A stretch of DNA of 64,000 nucleotides, from assembly GCF_901482605.1 (NCBI RefSeq), contig NZ_LR590481.1, positions 682,001-746,000 on the forward strand, read 5' to 3'. The notes under the pieces are model-generated. The model was not told the DNA's origin and did not search any database. It saw only the letters and a program-made list of their open reading frames with translations. This document shows, in pieces, positions 1-9,316 of the stretch. The translations under genes were made by a program, and so were the position numbers. Each line of letters begins with the position of its first letter. The stretch's first letter is position 1. This stretch comes from Hathewaya histolytica. Lineage in GTDB: Bacteria > Bacillota > Clostridia > Clostridiales > Clostridiaceae.

Positions 1-981
1 AAGTACATAATCACCAACCCAGATAGGTACTTTTTTATTATTTATAGGATTTATTGCATATGAACCAGTAAATACGCCAGTTTTCTCTCTTGTTATTGAT
101 TGGCGTTCAATATCGGACTGTTTTTTAGCGTCTTCTCTATAACTTTTAACAAGTTCTTTATTTTCTTTTATAGTAATCTTCTCCACTAGTGGATTTTCAG
201 GTGCTAAAACTACATAAGAAACTCCAAATAAAGTATCAGCTCTTGTTGTAAATACATTAAAACTTAAATCAGAGTTATGAACTTTAAAAGTTACTTCTGC
301 ACCAGTAGATTTTCCTATCCAGTGTTTTTGCATAGCCTTAGTTTTTTCAGGCCAATCTAGCTCATCTATTTTTTCCAATAATTCCTCAGCGTAATCAGTA
401 ATTTTTAAGAACCATTGTGTTAAATCTTTTTTAGTAACTTCAGTACTACATCTTTCACAAGCACCTTCTAATACCTGTTCATTTGCAAGTACTGTATTGC
501 AACTAGGACACCAATTTACAGGAGCTTTTTTTCTATAAGCTAAACCCTTTTCATATAGTTTTAAAAATAACCATTGAGTCCATTTGTAATAATCTTCATT
601 ACATGTTACCACTTCATTTTCCCAGTTAAACATAGCTCCAATAGCTTTTAACTGTTCTTCCATTTTCTTTATATTTTTTTCTGTAGAGTCTTTTGGGTGG
701 ACACCTGTTTTTATAGCATAGTTTTCTGCTGGAAGTCCAAAGGCATCAAAACCCATTGGTTGAAATACGTTATATCCTTGCATTCTTTTAAATCTAGCCC
801 AAGAGTCCATAGGACCATAGTTGAACCAGTGACCAGCATGTAGTTGGCTTCCTGATGGGTATGAAAACATTTCAAGTACATATAATTTTTTATCTAAATT
901 TTCTTTATTAAATCTGTATAATTCGGTGTTTTCCCATTTATCTTGCCATTTCTTATCAATGTTAGTGTTGTAATTTCCCAT
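1..981 (-). CDS. leuS: Leucine--tRNA ligase, N-terminal part (cut by window start)
   Basis: Charges tRNA-Leu with leucine in the cytoplasm. The visible 327 N-terminal residues begin [16 protein letters not shown]. They contain the class I signature ([12 protein letters not shown], the HIGH equivalent), followed by the zinc-type Cys pairs (NWCPSC and ACERC) and the start of the editing insertion ([14 protein letters not shown]), all typical of bacterial LeuRS. The ATG follows a strong AGGAGG. The C-terminal half with the KMSKS loop lies outside the window, so the gene is cut by the window edge and is not truncated in the genome as far as can be seen. It is transcribed leftward and preceded by a T-box leader, which fits control by uncharged tRNA-Leu. 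Confidence 0.98.
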   Translation of the reverse strand, partial: MGNYNTNIDKKWQDKWENTELYRFNKENLDKKLYVLEMFSYPSGSQLHAGHWFNYGPMDSWARFKRMQGYNVFQPMGFDAFGLPAENYAIKTGVHPKDSTEKNIKKMEEQLKAIGAMFNWENEVVTCNEDYYKWTQWLFLKLYEKGLAYRKKAPVNWCPSCNTVLANEQVLEGACERCSTEVTKKDLTQWFLKITDYAEELLEKIDELDWPEKTKAMQKHWIGKSTGAEVTFKVHNSDLSFNVFTTRADTLFGVSYVVLAPENPLVEKITIKENKELVKSYREDAKKQSDIERQSITREKTGVFTGSYAINPINNKKVPIWVGDYVL

Positions 982-1024
982 GTGTTTCCTCCTTGTTTTT
1001 TATATTGACTTTAAATTTATAAAA

Positions 1025-1270
1025 ATAAAAAGCCTCCGTCTACGAAGAGACGAAGGCTATAATTCGCGGTACCACTCTAATTAGATTATATAAATATAAT
1101 CTCACTTACGATTTTAACGGAAAACCCGTATCTACTTTTGGTAGATAAGCTCACAAGGCAAGTTCATATTATAGTGATACTGTTTTTCAGCAACCAACAG
1201 CTCTCTATAATCACATCTAATATTACTACTCCTAGATCATAGCAAATAAATTAATTAAGTTTAAAAATAC
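1025..1270 (-). promoter_or_regulatory. T-box leader controlling leuS
   Basis: On the minus strand the conserved T-box core AGAGTGGTACCGCG (1065-1078) is followed by a GC-containing hairpin (about 1031-1058) and a T-rich tail, the usual antiterminator/terminator pair. An upstream stem I region is visible, and GAA-CTT-GCC near 1157-1165 offers CTT (1160-1162) as a plausible leucine specifier codon. By family knowledge, uncharged tRNA-Leu would pair here and allow leuS transcription. The specifier assignment is inference. Confidence 0.93.
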
Positions 1271-1280
1271 GTTAAGAATA

Positions 1281-1309
1281 ATTATAGATTAAAAGAATTT
1301 TTATGTCAA
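1281..1309 (-). promoter_or_regulatory. Consensus sigma-A promoter for the leuS T-box transcript
   Basis: Minus strand: a perfect TTGACA (1304-1309) and a perfect TATAAT (1281-1286) are separated by exactly 17 bases, just upstream of the T-box leader. It lies immediately beyond the stop of the neighbouring membrane-protein gene. Confidence 0.9.
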
Positions 1310-1314
1310 TAATC

Positions 1315-1833
1315 TTATTTTAATTTCTTTATTATATTATCCTTAGAATAATTTATAAATACAGTTAGAGCATAATCATAAACAATAAATCCCACTTGCA
1401 ATAAAATTAATATAAGTATTGTAGGAAGTTTAAGATTTATATTATTAAGTAATAGGGTTTTGTAAAAGTAATATATTATAAAGGTAGAAAAGTTTAGAAA
1501 TAATAGTTTTACTAAAATCTCAAGAAACATATTCTTTATTCCCTCTGCAAAGTACTTAATTATTCCATAAAGGCCAAATAAAATAGTATAGGATAATGCA
1601 ATGTTTTTTGAAGGAATTAATATAAAAGATAGCAGCGCAGTAGCACAATAAACTGATACAGTAGTCTTAAGGTTTGTAGTTAAAAGTGTAAGAGGAATCA
1701 TAAAGGATGCTATCATTAAGAAAAAAAGAGTGTTTATAGGAATTAGAATGCTTAAATATAGAGATAATATTCCGAGGGCAGTAAGTATGCCACCTTTAGC
1801 TATATTATTGCTTAAGATACTATTTTTATTCAT
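1315..1833 (-). CDS. Small integral membrane protein, function unknown
   Basis: 172 residues, almost entirely hydrophobic, with about five predicted membrane segments (roughly residues 14-33, 36-55, 60-90, 103-128 and 138-160) and a lysine-rich C-terminal end. The layout resembles small multi-pass proteins such as transporter S-components or YybS-like proteins, but no diagnostic motif is recognised and the family is left open. The ATG is preceded by AAAGGAG. It sits between the dnaJ terminator and the leuS promoter, so it is probably expressed alone or by read-through. Confidence 0.7.
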   Translation of the reverse strand: MNKNSILSNNIAKGGILTALGILSLYLSILIPINTLFFLMIASFMIPLTLLTTNLKTTVSVYCATALLSFILIPSKNIALSYTILFGLYGIIKYFAEGIKNMFLEILVKLLFLNFSTFIIYYFYKTLLLNNINLKLPTILILILLQVGFIVYDYALTVFINYSKDNIIKKLK

Positions 1834-1850
1834 AATATTACTCCTTTAAT

Positions 1851-1902
1851 AAAAAAACTTATCTTCTTTAGAAAATAAATTAATTCATAGAAGATAAGTT
1901 TT
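1851..1902 (-). terminator. Rho-independent terminator after the dnaJ-like gene
   Basis: Minus strand: AAACTTATCTTCT and AGAAGATAAGTTT pair as a 13-bp stem around a loop of about 20 bases, followed by a run of T. It lies just past the stop codon of the DnaJ-domain gene. Confidence 0.85.
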
Positions 1903-1907
1903 AGAAT

Positions 1908-2528
1908 TTAGAAACAAGAGATTAAGTCTCCACCCATGCATTCACATAGGGTATCAGCACACCACAGTTTTACACATAAATCACACATATCATTATCTTT
2001 TGAGTTTTTTCCATAGTAAGTTTGTCTGTAATTATGAGCCTGATTATTCATTTGATTGAAGGCAGTTCTATATTCAGAATTTGCAGGATTTAGGTTATAT
2101 GCTGTTGTAATATAATTATTAGCACTATCATACCAACCTTTTTTCATATATATAGTTCCCATTAAATAATTCCATTCAGCATCTTTAAAAGCCATGGAGT
2201 TAAGTTTTTGTTCAGCAGATGCGTAGTTACCTTGATTTATATCCATCCTTACAGTTTCATAGACGCTTTTATTACTATATGAAGAATTAGATTCTTTGCG
2301 GTTATAATCATTAAAGTCATTTGAACCATAAGAGTTATTTCCTACATTTTTCATTAAATAGTCATAAGCCTCATTGATTTCCCTCATTCTCTCTTCAGCA
2401 AGATCTCTAAGGGGATTATTGTCAAACTGATCTGGATGATATTGTTTTGCAAGTCTTTTATATGCATTCTTTATTTCATCTTTAGATGAACCTTTTCTAA
2501 CTTCAAGAACTTCATATGGATCCCTCAT
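1908..2528 (-). CDS. DnaJ-domain protein with a TPR-like middle and a Cys-rich tail
   Basis: J-domain co-chaperone-like protein expected to stimulate an Hsp70 ATPase. Residues 1-65 form the J domain (DPYEVLEV at the start, HPD at 31-33, then NEAYDYL). An Asn/Ser/Tyr-rich linker follows, then a helical repeat segment of TPR character (about 85-150: ASAEQKLNSM, AEWNYLMGTIYMKKGWYDSANNYITTAYNLNP). The last 25 residues carry six cysteines (CDLCVKLWCADTLCECMGGDLISC), possibly a metal-binding tail. The start chosen is the ATG 8 bases after GGAG; a GTG three codons upstream overlaps the ribosome site and is unlikely. The gene overlaps the upstream DUF5685 gene by 17 bases, so the two are translationally coupled. 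This is not the general chaperone DnaJ, because the G/F and zinc-finger domains are missing. Confidence 0.9.
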   Translation of the reverse strand: MRDPYEVLEVRKGSSKDEIKNAYKRLAKQYHPDQFDNNPLRDLAEERMREINEAYDYLMKNVGNNSYGSNDFNDYNRKESNSSYSNKSVYETVRMDINQGNYASAEQKLNSMAFKDAEWNYLMGTIYMKKGWYDSANNYITTAYNLNPANSEYRTAFNQMNNQAHNYRQTYYGKNSKDNDMCDLCVKLWCADTLCECMGGDLISCF

Positions 2529-3399
2529 TATATTCACTCCTTTTAAAAACTTTATCCATTTTTTCCATTAATCCTAATTGAAGAATATTGTGCAATAATT
2601 CTTTATTCTTTTTTGTAGGAAGTTTGTTTAATATATTAAATGCATTAAGTGCAGAGGTGGTTAAAATAAAATCCATTCTGCTTTCTATATTACTAGAAAA
2701 GTCCTCATAGGGTAACCTTTCTATGTTTAGTATTCTATTTATAGGGTTAAATTTATTATCTTTCATATCTTTTTGCAAATCATCATAGGCATCAATTAAA
2801 TAAATCCATTTCCCTATATTATATCCTAAAAAGTATAAACTTTCTCTTAAATCTTTATCTTTAATGTAATTACTAATTAAAAAACCTGTTAAATCTGCAA
2901 AAGGATGAGAGATTTTATCTATGGTAATGTCTTTTTCTGTATCCTTCTCCATAGCACTTAGAGTGTGTAAACTTTCTTTTATATAATTATTTATATCTTT
3001 CATTTCTATATTAGATTCTTTATTTTTTATATACATATTTAAAAATTTAGATAACATGGAAGCTTTAACACTTTTATCATCTTCAACGTCATCCAGTAAT
3101 TTATAGTATACAAGTATTATATTACAATATGCAGCATAATGTAGGGCTTTATTATCTACTATAATAATCTTTTTTTCCGTAGGGTGTACAACACAATGAA
3201 TTTTTTCAAGCTTTCTAGGTTCTTCACAAAGAGAATCTAGTAATATAGCAAGGAATGTCATGTCATAGTTTAAAACCATTCGAGGAAGATTGCCATAATC
3301 CTTTTTTATGGTTCTACATAGGCCACAATAATATGCTTTAAATTTTTCATAGTCTTTTATTTTAAGTTCCATTTTACATGGAGTAACGTATCCAAACAT
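2512..3399 (-). CDS. DUF5685 family protein
   Basis: 295-residue protein starting MFGYVTPCKMELKIKDYEKF, followed by the YYCGLCRTIKKDYG motif that marks the DUF5685 family found next to DnaJ-domain genes in clostridia. The N-terminal cysteines (C8, and C25/C28 in YYCGLC) look like a small metal site. The rest is predicted helical, with a D-D-rich stretch (DDVEDD; DAYDDLQKD) that vaguely recalls metal or isoprenoid-binding helices. No function is established. It is the middle gene of a three-gene run (CYTH, DUF5685, DnaJ), separated from the CYTH gene by a single base. Confidence 0.85.
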   Translation of the reverse strand: MFGYVTPCKMELKIKDYEKFKAYYCGLCRTIKKDYGNLPRMVLNYDMTFLAILLDSLCEEPRKLEKIHCVVHPTEKKIIIVDNKALHYAAYCNIILVYYKLLDDVEDDKSVKASMLSKFLNMYIKNKESNIEMKDINNYIKESLHTLSAMEKDTEKDITIDKISHPFADLTGFLISNYIKDKDLRESLYFLGYNIGKWIYLIDAYDDLQKDMKDNKFNPINRILNIERLPYEDFSSNIESRMDFILTTSALNAFNILNKLPTKKNKELLHNILQLGLMEKMDKVFKRSEYNEGSI

Positions 3400-3400
3400 A

Positions 3401-3949
3401 TTAAAGCCCCTTTATACTTCCTTTTCCTCTTAAAATTTCGTAAATACTTTTAGATGTAGTGTCTTCCATAGTGTAGCCTAATAAATGAATAACTTCTTCT
3501 AGTTCATTTTCATCATTTGATTCTATTTCTATATATGGAAAAGGACAAAAATCTTTTTCATTTATATCTATCTCTATTAATGTATTTTTGTATTTATAAC
3601 TTTCTCTATATTTTTTTATAGATTGAATTAGTTCTAATCCTAAGGATTCAAATATAGCTTTACCCTCTTTAGCATCTTTTATTTCTGTTTCATTTTCATC
3701 CATTATTTTATATTTTTCTTCACTGATTAATTTTTTTACAGTCATATAATTTATGGTTTTATTATGTAATATATCCTGGACTATTCTTATTCTTGCATAA
3801 CCTTTATTGTCTAAAAGTCTTCCATCTTCAAAATCAAAAATGTTATTTATTTGATTTTCTTCTTTAACTTTAATAGCACCAATAGAACATAGTTTTAATC
3901 TAATATCATCTACGTTAATGTGAGTTATTCTAGTTTCCATCTCTTTCAC
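3401..3949 (-). CDS. CYTH-domain protein (CyaB/ThTPase-like)
   Basis: CYTH proteins bind a triphosphate group in a beta-tunnel; members include CyaB-type adenylate cyclases, thiamine triphosphatases and inorganic triphosphatases. The N-terminal signature EMETRI (ExExR/K) is present, followed by tunnel-strand patterns GYARIRIV, MTVKKL, KKYRESYKYKNTLIEID and FPYIEIES. The length of 182 residues is normal. I place the start at the GTG (VKEMETRI) 8 bases after AGGAG; an earlier GTG overlaps that ribosome site. The substrate cannot be read from the sequence. It is the first gene of the CYTH-DUF5685-dnaJ run, and the link between them is unknown. Confidence 0.9.
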   Translation of the reverse strand: MKEMETRITHINVDDIRLKLCSIGAIKVKEENQINNIFDFEDGRLLDNKGYARIRIVQDILHNKTINYMTVKKLISEEKYKIMDENETEIKDAKEGKAIFESLGLELIQSIKKYRESYKYKNTLIEIDINEKDFCPFPYIEIESNDENELEEVIHLLGYTMEDTTSKSIYEILRGKGSIKGL

Positions 3950-4133
3950 TGTAATCACTCCTTAATATTGTGATTATAACATATAAAATCATGCAAATGT
4001 ATTAATTTTTTATTATAATCCAGAGGACGGATTGTTTTAGAATAAGTCATAAAAAGTAAACTTTTGTAAATTGCATAAAAGTTTTTTTAAAGTTATAATC
4101 TTTATGAAGGATGTAGAAGGAGAGTGTTGATTT

Positions 4134-5165
4134 TTGGAATACATAAGGGAAATAAATATAAATGAAGCTATAATTCATATATTAGATAATAATTCTGAGG
4201 AACCTATTTTAAATGAATTTTCTTTAGACCTAACTGATGAAATATATGGCTTTTTATATAAGCATATTCAAAAACTTTTAAGAGATGAAGAATTAAGATA
4301 TGCAGTATTTAAAGAAGGAAGAAATATAGTACAAGAAACAAGTAGAGAATATCTATCTGGACATAATAATCTTTTAGAAGTTTCAAAGGAACTAGGGAGA
4401 CAGATGTTTTCTCTGATTAAGTCAAAGGGGAGTGCATCTTCCTGTGATTTAATTATTGTATCAATATCTACTGAATATGGTCCTATGCTTGCTATATTAA
4501 AGATGGATTATGTAAAAAATTATATGCATAATATAGAGTTCGTTGAAGAGAAGATTGGTATTAATATAATTCCTCAAATTACAGGGCTTCCTGCAAGTTC
4601 TCAAAAGATACAAAAAGCAGCCTTTATAAAACCTGTACCTAGCGAAGAAGGTTTTGATTTAATGGTTATAGATAAAAAGAAGGGAAGTAAAAAAGAAGAG
4701 GATTACGGAACTAATTATTTTATAGATAATTATTTAGGGTGTGAAATTGTAGTAAATGAAAGAGATATGACAAAGGGATTTTTAGAAACTGCAGAGCAGT
4801 GGACAAGGGAGAACCTAAGTGATAATGCGGATAAGGCAGAAAAGTTAAGACGAAAGGTTAAGGAAAAGTTAAAAGAAGAAGATGAGATAGACCTTAAAGA
4901 GTTTACTAGTGAAGTTTTTGAAGATGGTGAGGAGTCTAATTTCTTAAGTTATGTAAAAGAGAATGGACTAGATGAGAATATTTCCGTGGATAAAGAGTGG
5001 GTAGAGAAAAAATTAAAAAGAGTTAGGTTGAAAATTGATGGAGATATTGATGTTTATTTAAGTGAAGAGGCATATAAAGATTTTACTAGATTTCAGATAA
5101 AGAGAAATGGTGATGGTACCATTGATATGGTTATAAAAGGTGTTAGAAATTATATAGAAAAGTAA
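4134..5165 (+). CDS. Nucleoid-associated protein, 37-kDa NdpA/YejK family
   Basis: 343-residue protein of the nucleoid-associated NdpA family, which in E. coli co-purifies with the nucleoid. Family features are the opening MEYIREININEAIIHILD and the conserved centre (FFINKYLGC equivalent, here YFIDNYLGCEI), plus an acidic and basic C-terminal region. Translation starts at TTG, because an in-frame TGA lies just upstream; GAAGGAG precedes it. It is a single gene, divergent from the CYTH operon and closed by a terminator. A role in chromosome organisation is inferred from the family only. Confidence 0.87.
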   Translation: MEYIREININEAIIHILDNNSEEPILNEFSLDLTDEIYGFLYKHIQKLLRDEELRYAVFKEGRNIVQETSREYLSGHNNLLEVSKELGRQMFSLIKSKGSASSCDLIIVSISTEYGPMLAILKMDYVKNYMHNIEFVEEKIGINIIPQITGLPASSQKIQKAAFIKPVPSEEGFDLMVIDKKKGSKKEEDYGTNYFIDNYLGCEIVVNERDMTKGFLETAEQWTRENLSDNADKAEKLRRKVKEKLKEEDEIDLKEFTSEVFEDGEESNFLSYVKENGLDENISVDKEWVEKKLKRVRLKIDGDIDVYLSEEAYKDFTRFQIKRNGDGTIDMVIKGVRNYIEK

Positions 5166-5194
5166 GGTAGCAATTACTAGCTACCTTATTTTTT
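5164..5194 (+). terminator. Terminator after the nucleoid-associated protein gene
   Basis: AAGGTAGC and GCTACCTT form an 8-bp stem overlapping the stop codon, followed by TATTTTTTAT. It lies between two convergent genes and may also slow transcription from fba. Confidence 0.85.
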
Positions 5195-5197
5195 ATA

Positions 5198-6157
<960 letters not shown>

Positions 6158-6190
6158 CTAACCCAACTAGGACATTTTCAATCCCGTTAG
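6158..6190. promoter_or_regulatory. Possible operator in the fba leader
   Basis: A CTAAC...GTTAG inverted repeat spans 33 bases. Seen on the minus strand, it also contains two related direct elements, TCCTAACGGGATT and TCCTAGTTGGGTT. It sits between the promoter region and the fba ribosome site. It is noticeably richer in G/C than its surroundings. No regulator can be named. Confidence 0.35.
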
Positions 6191-6291
6191 GACTTTTATG
6201 TTATACTATATACATTATATACTATACTTTTTAATTTTTCTATATTTATTATAAATCAAAATTATAAACATAACAAATTTTATAGATAAAT

Positions 6292-6672
6292 TTAAAAAAT
6301 ATTTTCTGAATTCATATATTGCATATCTGTTATATGATTCATAAAATATTTAACTAGATGAATTGTAACCAAGGCTTCGTCCTTAGTTTTCATTTTTATA
6401 AATTGGGTTAGTTTAACTATCTCATCGTTTATGCCATGTATATCAGAATCATTAGTAAACAAGGATATGACTTTAGAACCTTCGCTCCATCTATCAAGAA
6501 GCTCTATTGAACCCTTATAGGCTAAATCCCAATTATCATCAACAATATGCTCTTCTATAGATTGACTTAAACTTAATATTTCTAAAGATACATCATTTAA
6601 ATAATTTAGAGAGAAGAATATACCTACCATCATAAGAATAAAGATTAGAAAAGATATTATAATATTTCTCAT
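6292..6672 (-). CDS. DUF4363 family protein
   Basis: 126 residues with one N-terminal hydrophobic helix (about residues 3-24, a signal anchor), then a soluble helical domain (SLEILSLSQSIEEHIVDDNWDLAY; WSEGSKVISLFTNDSDIHGINDEI) typical of DUF4363. Its start codon overlaps the stop of the upstream DUF421 gene (TAATG), so the two are translationally coupled. This pairing is common in clostridia and suggests a membrane complex of unknown role. Confidence 0.88.
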   Translation of the reverse strand: MRNIIISFLIFILMMVGIFFSLNYLNDVSLEILSLSQSIEEHIVDDNWDLAYKGSIELLDRWSEGSKVISLFTNDSDIHGINDEIVKLTQFIKMKTKDEALVTIHLVKYFMNHITDMQYMNSENIF

Positions 6673-7361
6673 TACTTACTTCTTCTCCCTTCTTTTTTTA
6701 GTTGATATACAAACTTACCTTCTGTATTTATATAGGCATGAAATATTTTTTCATATGAATATATTTTTGAAGCTTCTAACTTATTTATTAACCATTGTCT
6801 ATCTTTATTTATTAGTTTTAAGTTTTCATCATTAATATTACCATCTAATATCAATGAAATTGGCATTTCTTCTTGCTTAGCTTTAATATTCAAGTCTTTT
6901 TTAGTTACGATATCATTATCGGCTTTAGGGATTATGGATAATTGACCACTGGTCTCTAAAATAGCATATTGAACATCTTCTACATTATAAATATCTTTTA
7001 AACGCAGCTCTTCTAATAAATCATTTATATTTATCCTTTGATTTTTTAGTTCATCTACATCAATAGTACCATGTTGTATAAGAATACTTGGCTTACCAGA
7101 TAAGATTTCCCTTGCTTTTTCACTTTTTAATTGCAATATTGAAGTGAGAATCTGTAAAATTAGAAGTATTACCAAAGGGATAATGGTATGTATTAAGGGT
7201 ATTCTATTGTCTTGCATTGGAAGACTTGCAAGTTCTGAAACCATTACAGTAAGAACTATTTCAAAGGGTTGTAATTCCCCAATTTGTCTTTTTCCCATAA
7301 GTCTCATTATAATTAAAGCCACAAAATATAGTAGTATAGTTCTAACAATTAATATAAACAA
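6672..7361 (-). CDS. DUF421 (YetF-like) membrane protein
   Basis: 229-residue inner-membrane protein with three N-terminal membrane segments (about 1-20, 35-55 and 57-77) and a C-terminal cytoplasmic domain. The family signature is clear: IMRLMGKRQIGELQPFEIVLTVMVSELASLPMQD, then GKPSILIQHGTID and LLEELRLKDIYNVEDVQYAILETSGQLSI. Related Bacillus proteins (YetF) are linked to spore or envelope functions, but the activity is not known. It is the first gene of a two-gene operon with DUF4363. Confidence 0.92.
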   Translation of the reverse strand: MFILIVRTILLYFVALIIMRLMGKRQIGELQPFEIVLTVMVSELASLPMQDNRIPLIHTIIPLVILLILQILTSILQLKSEKAREILSGKPSILIQHGTIDVDELKNQRININDLLEELRLKDIYNVEDVQYAILETSGQLSIIPKADNDIVTKKDLNIKAKQEEMPISLILDGNINDENLKLINKDRQWLINKLEASKIYSYEKIFHAYINTEGKFVYQLKKEGRRSK

Positions 7362-7512
7362 AATATCACCACACTTAATATTATAGTATTTATATAATAT
7401 TAATTTTTTTATTTTAAGATATAATATAAGAGTAAAGTCATATATTAATATTTCCCTATAAAAATATAAATTATGTATAAAGTTTAATATTGTAACGAAA
7501 GGAGATATAAAC

Positions 7513-9174
7513 TTGGAAAGTTTGACTATATTTTTAAAAGATTTAAATAAATCAGTTTCTGTGAAAAATGAAATTGAGCTATACTCTATAACAAAGGAAT
7601 TTAATATAAAGAAAGATTCTCCTATAGTACTTGGAAGATTTAATAATGATATTTATGAATTATCTCATATAGCAGATATAGATGGAGAATTTGAAGCTAT
7701 AACTACAAGGGAAGATATAGGGAAGAGAACTTACGAGAGAAGTCTTCAATTTGTACTTATAAAAGCAGCTTATAAAATATTTGAACAGTGTGATGTATGT
7801 ATAGAACATTCACTTAGTGGTGGATTATTTTGTGAAATTCATAAAAATACTAGTTTAACAGAAGAAGAAATAAAACTTTTAGAAAATGAAATGAGAAGAA
7901 TAATAGAAAAAGATATACGTATTGTAAAGGTGAATTTAGAGAGAGAAAAAGCTATAGAGATTTTTAAAGGTTATGGTATGGGAGATAAGGTAGAGTTTTT
8001 AGAAGGACTTTCCATGGATAGAGTTAACTTATATAAATTAGAAGATAGGTATGATTATTTCTATGGTCCAATGGTCTATTCTACAGGAGTACTGAAGGTT
8101 TTTGAACTTAAAATTTATAATGGAGGATTAATTATAAGATTTCCTAACTTAAAGGAACCTAATTCTCTTACTAAATATGTGGAATATAAAAAGCTTGCTA
8201 ATATATATAAGGAGACTAATGATTGGGGTAACATATTAAAGGTTCCAACCTTGGGTGCATTAAATAAATTAATAGATAAAAAAGGACTCCATGACATGGT
8301 TCTTATAAATGAAGGGTTGCATGAAAAAAAACTTGCATATATTGCAGACAGTATAAAACATAAGGAATCTGTAAAGCTGGTTTTAATTGCAGGGCCATCT
8401 TCTTCAGGTAAGACAACCTTTACTAAGAGGTTATCCATTCAACTTGCAGTTAATGGGGTAGTACCTATACAAATATCTATGGATGATTTTTTTGTGGACA
8501 GAGAGCTTACTCCAAAAGATGAGAATGGTCAGTATGACTTCGAATCTGTACATGCACTTGATATAAAATTATTTAATAGTACTTTAAAGAAGATTTTAGA
8601 TGGGGAAGCAGCAGAATTACCAAGTTTTAATTTTATTACAGGAAAAAGAGAATGGAAGGGTCATAAAGTTTCCCTACCTAAAAATGGAGTAATATTGATT
8701 GAGGGTATTCATGCTTTGAATGAGATTATGACATCATCTATAGAAAAAGATGAAAAATTTAAGGTATACATTAATTGTTTTACTCAACTTAATATAGATA
8801 ATCATAATAGAATACCAACTACAGATGTTAGAATGGTTAGAAGAATAGTAAGAGATAGTTTAATTAGGGGGTATAGTGGAGAAGATACACTAAAAATGTG
8901 GCCTTCTATAAAAAGAGGGGAAAAAAAGAATATATTTGTATATCAAGAAGAAGCAGATGTTCTTTTTAATTCTAATTTAGTATATGAACTTTGCATGCTT
9001 AAGAAATATGCTATTTATGAACTTAAAAAAATTAAGAAAGATTCACCTGTATATTATGAAGCATTAAGATTAATAAGTTTTTTAAAGTTTTTTAGAGATG
9101 GCGAAATTGGAATGATACCATCTAATTCAATTTTAAAAGAATTCGTAGGGGGAAGTTGTTTTTACGATTATTAA
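7513..9174 (+). CDS. Nucleoside kinase (uridine kinase-like) with ThrRS-type N-terminal region
   Basis: Predicted ATP-dependent nucleoside kinase of 553 residues. The N-terminal half carries a TGS-like segment, then a tRNA-synthetase second-additional-domain-like part (HSLSGGLFCEIHKNTSLTEEEI, as in threonyl-tRNA synthetase). The C-terminal half is a phosphoribulokinase/uridine kinase domain with Walker A GPSSSGKTTFTKRL (about residue 295), SMDDFFVDRE and EGIHALN. This fusion is common in Clostridia and Thermotogae. The start is TTG with AAAGGAG 7 bases upstream. The gene stands alone. Uridine as substrate is family-based inference. Confidence 0.92.
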   Translation: MESLTIFLKDLNKSVSVKNEIELYSITKEFNIKKDSPIVLGRFNNDIYELSHIADIDGEFEAITTREDIGKRTYERSLQFVLIKAAYKIFEQCDVCIEHSLSGGLFCEIHKNTSLTEEEIKLLENEMRRIIEKDIRIVKVNLEREKAIEIFKGYGMGDKVEFLEGLSMDRVNLYKLEDRYDYFYGPMVYSTGVLKVFELKIYNGGLIIRFPNLKEPNSLTKYVEYKKLANIYKETNDWGNILKVPTLGALNKLIDKKGLHDMVLINEGLHEKKLAYIADSIKHKESVKLVLIAGPSSSGKTTFTKRLSIQLAVNGVVPIQISMDDFFVDRELTPKDENGQYDFESVHALDIKLFNSTLKKILDGEAAELPSFNFITGKREWKGHKVSLPKNGVILIEGIHALNEIMTSSIEKDEKFKVYINCFTQLNIDNHNRIPTTDVRMVRRIVRDSLIRGYSGEDTLKMWPSIKRGEKKNIFVYQEEADVLFNSNLVYELCMLKKYAIYELKKIKKDSPVYYEALRLISFLKFFRDGEIGMIPSNSILKEFVGGSCFYDY

Positions 9175-9316
9175 AGCGTAAATACCTATTTGTTTTATAT
9201 ATAGATTCAAATTTTTACGAATAATATTATAAAAATATGAAAATTTAGTTTATAATATAAAAGGGAAGAAATTATAATAAAGTAGCTTTTGGTTGAGGGA
9301 AGAAAGGAGAACAAAG

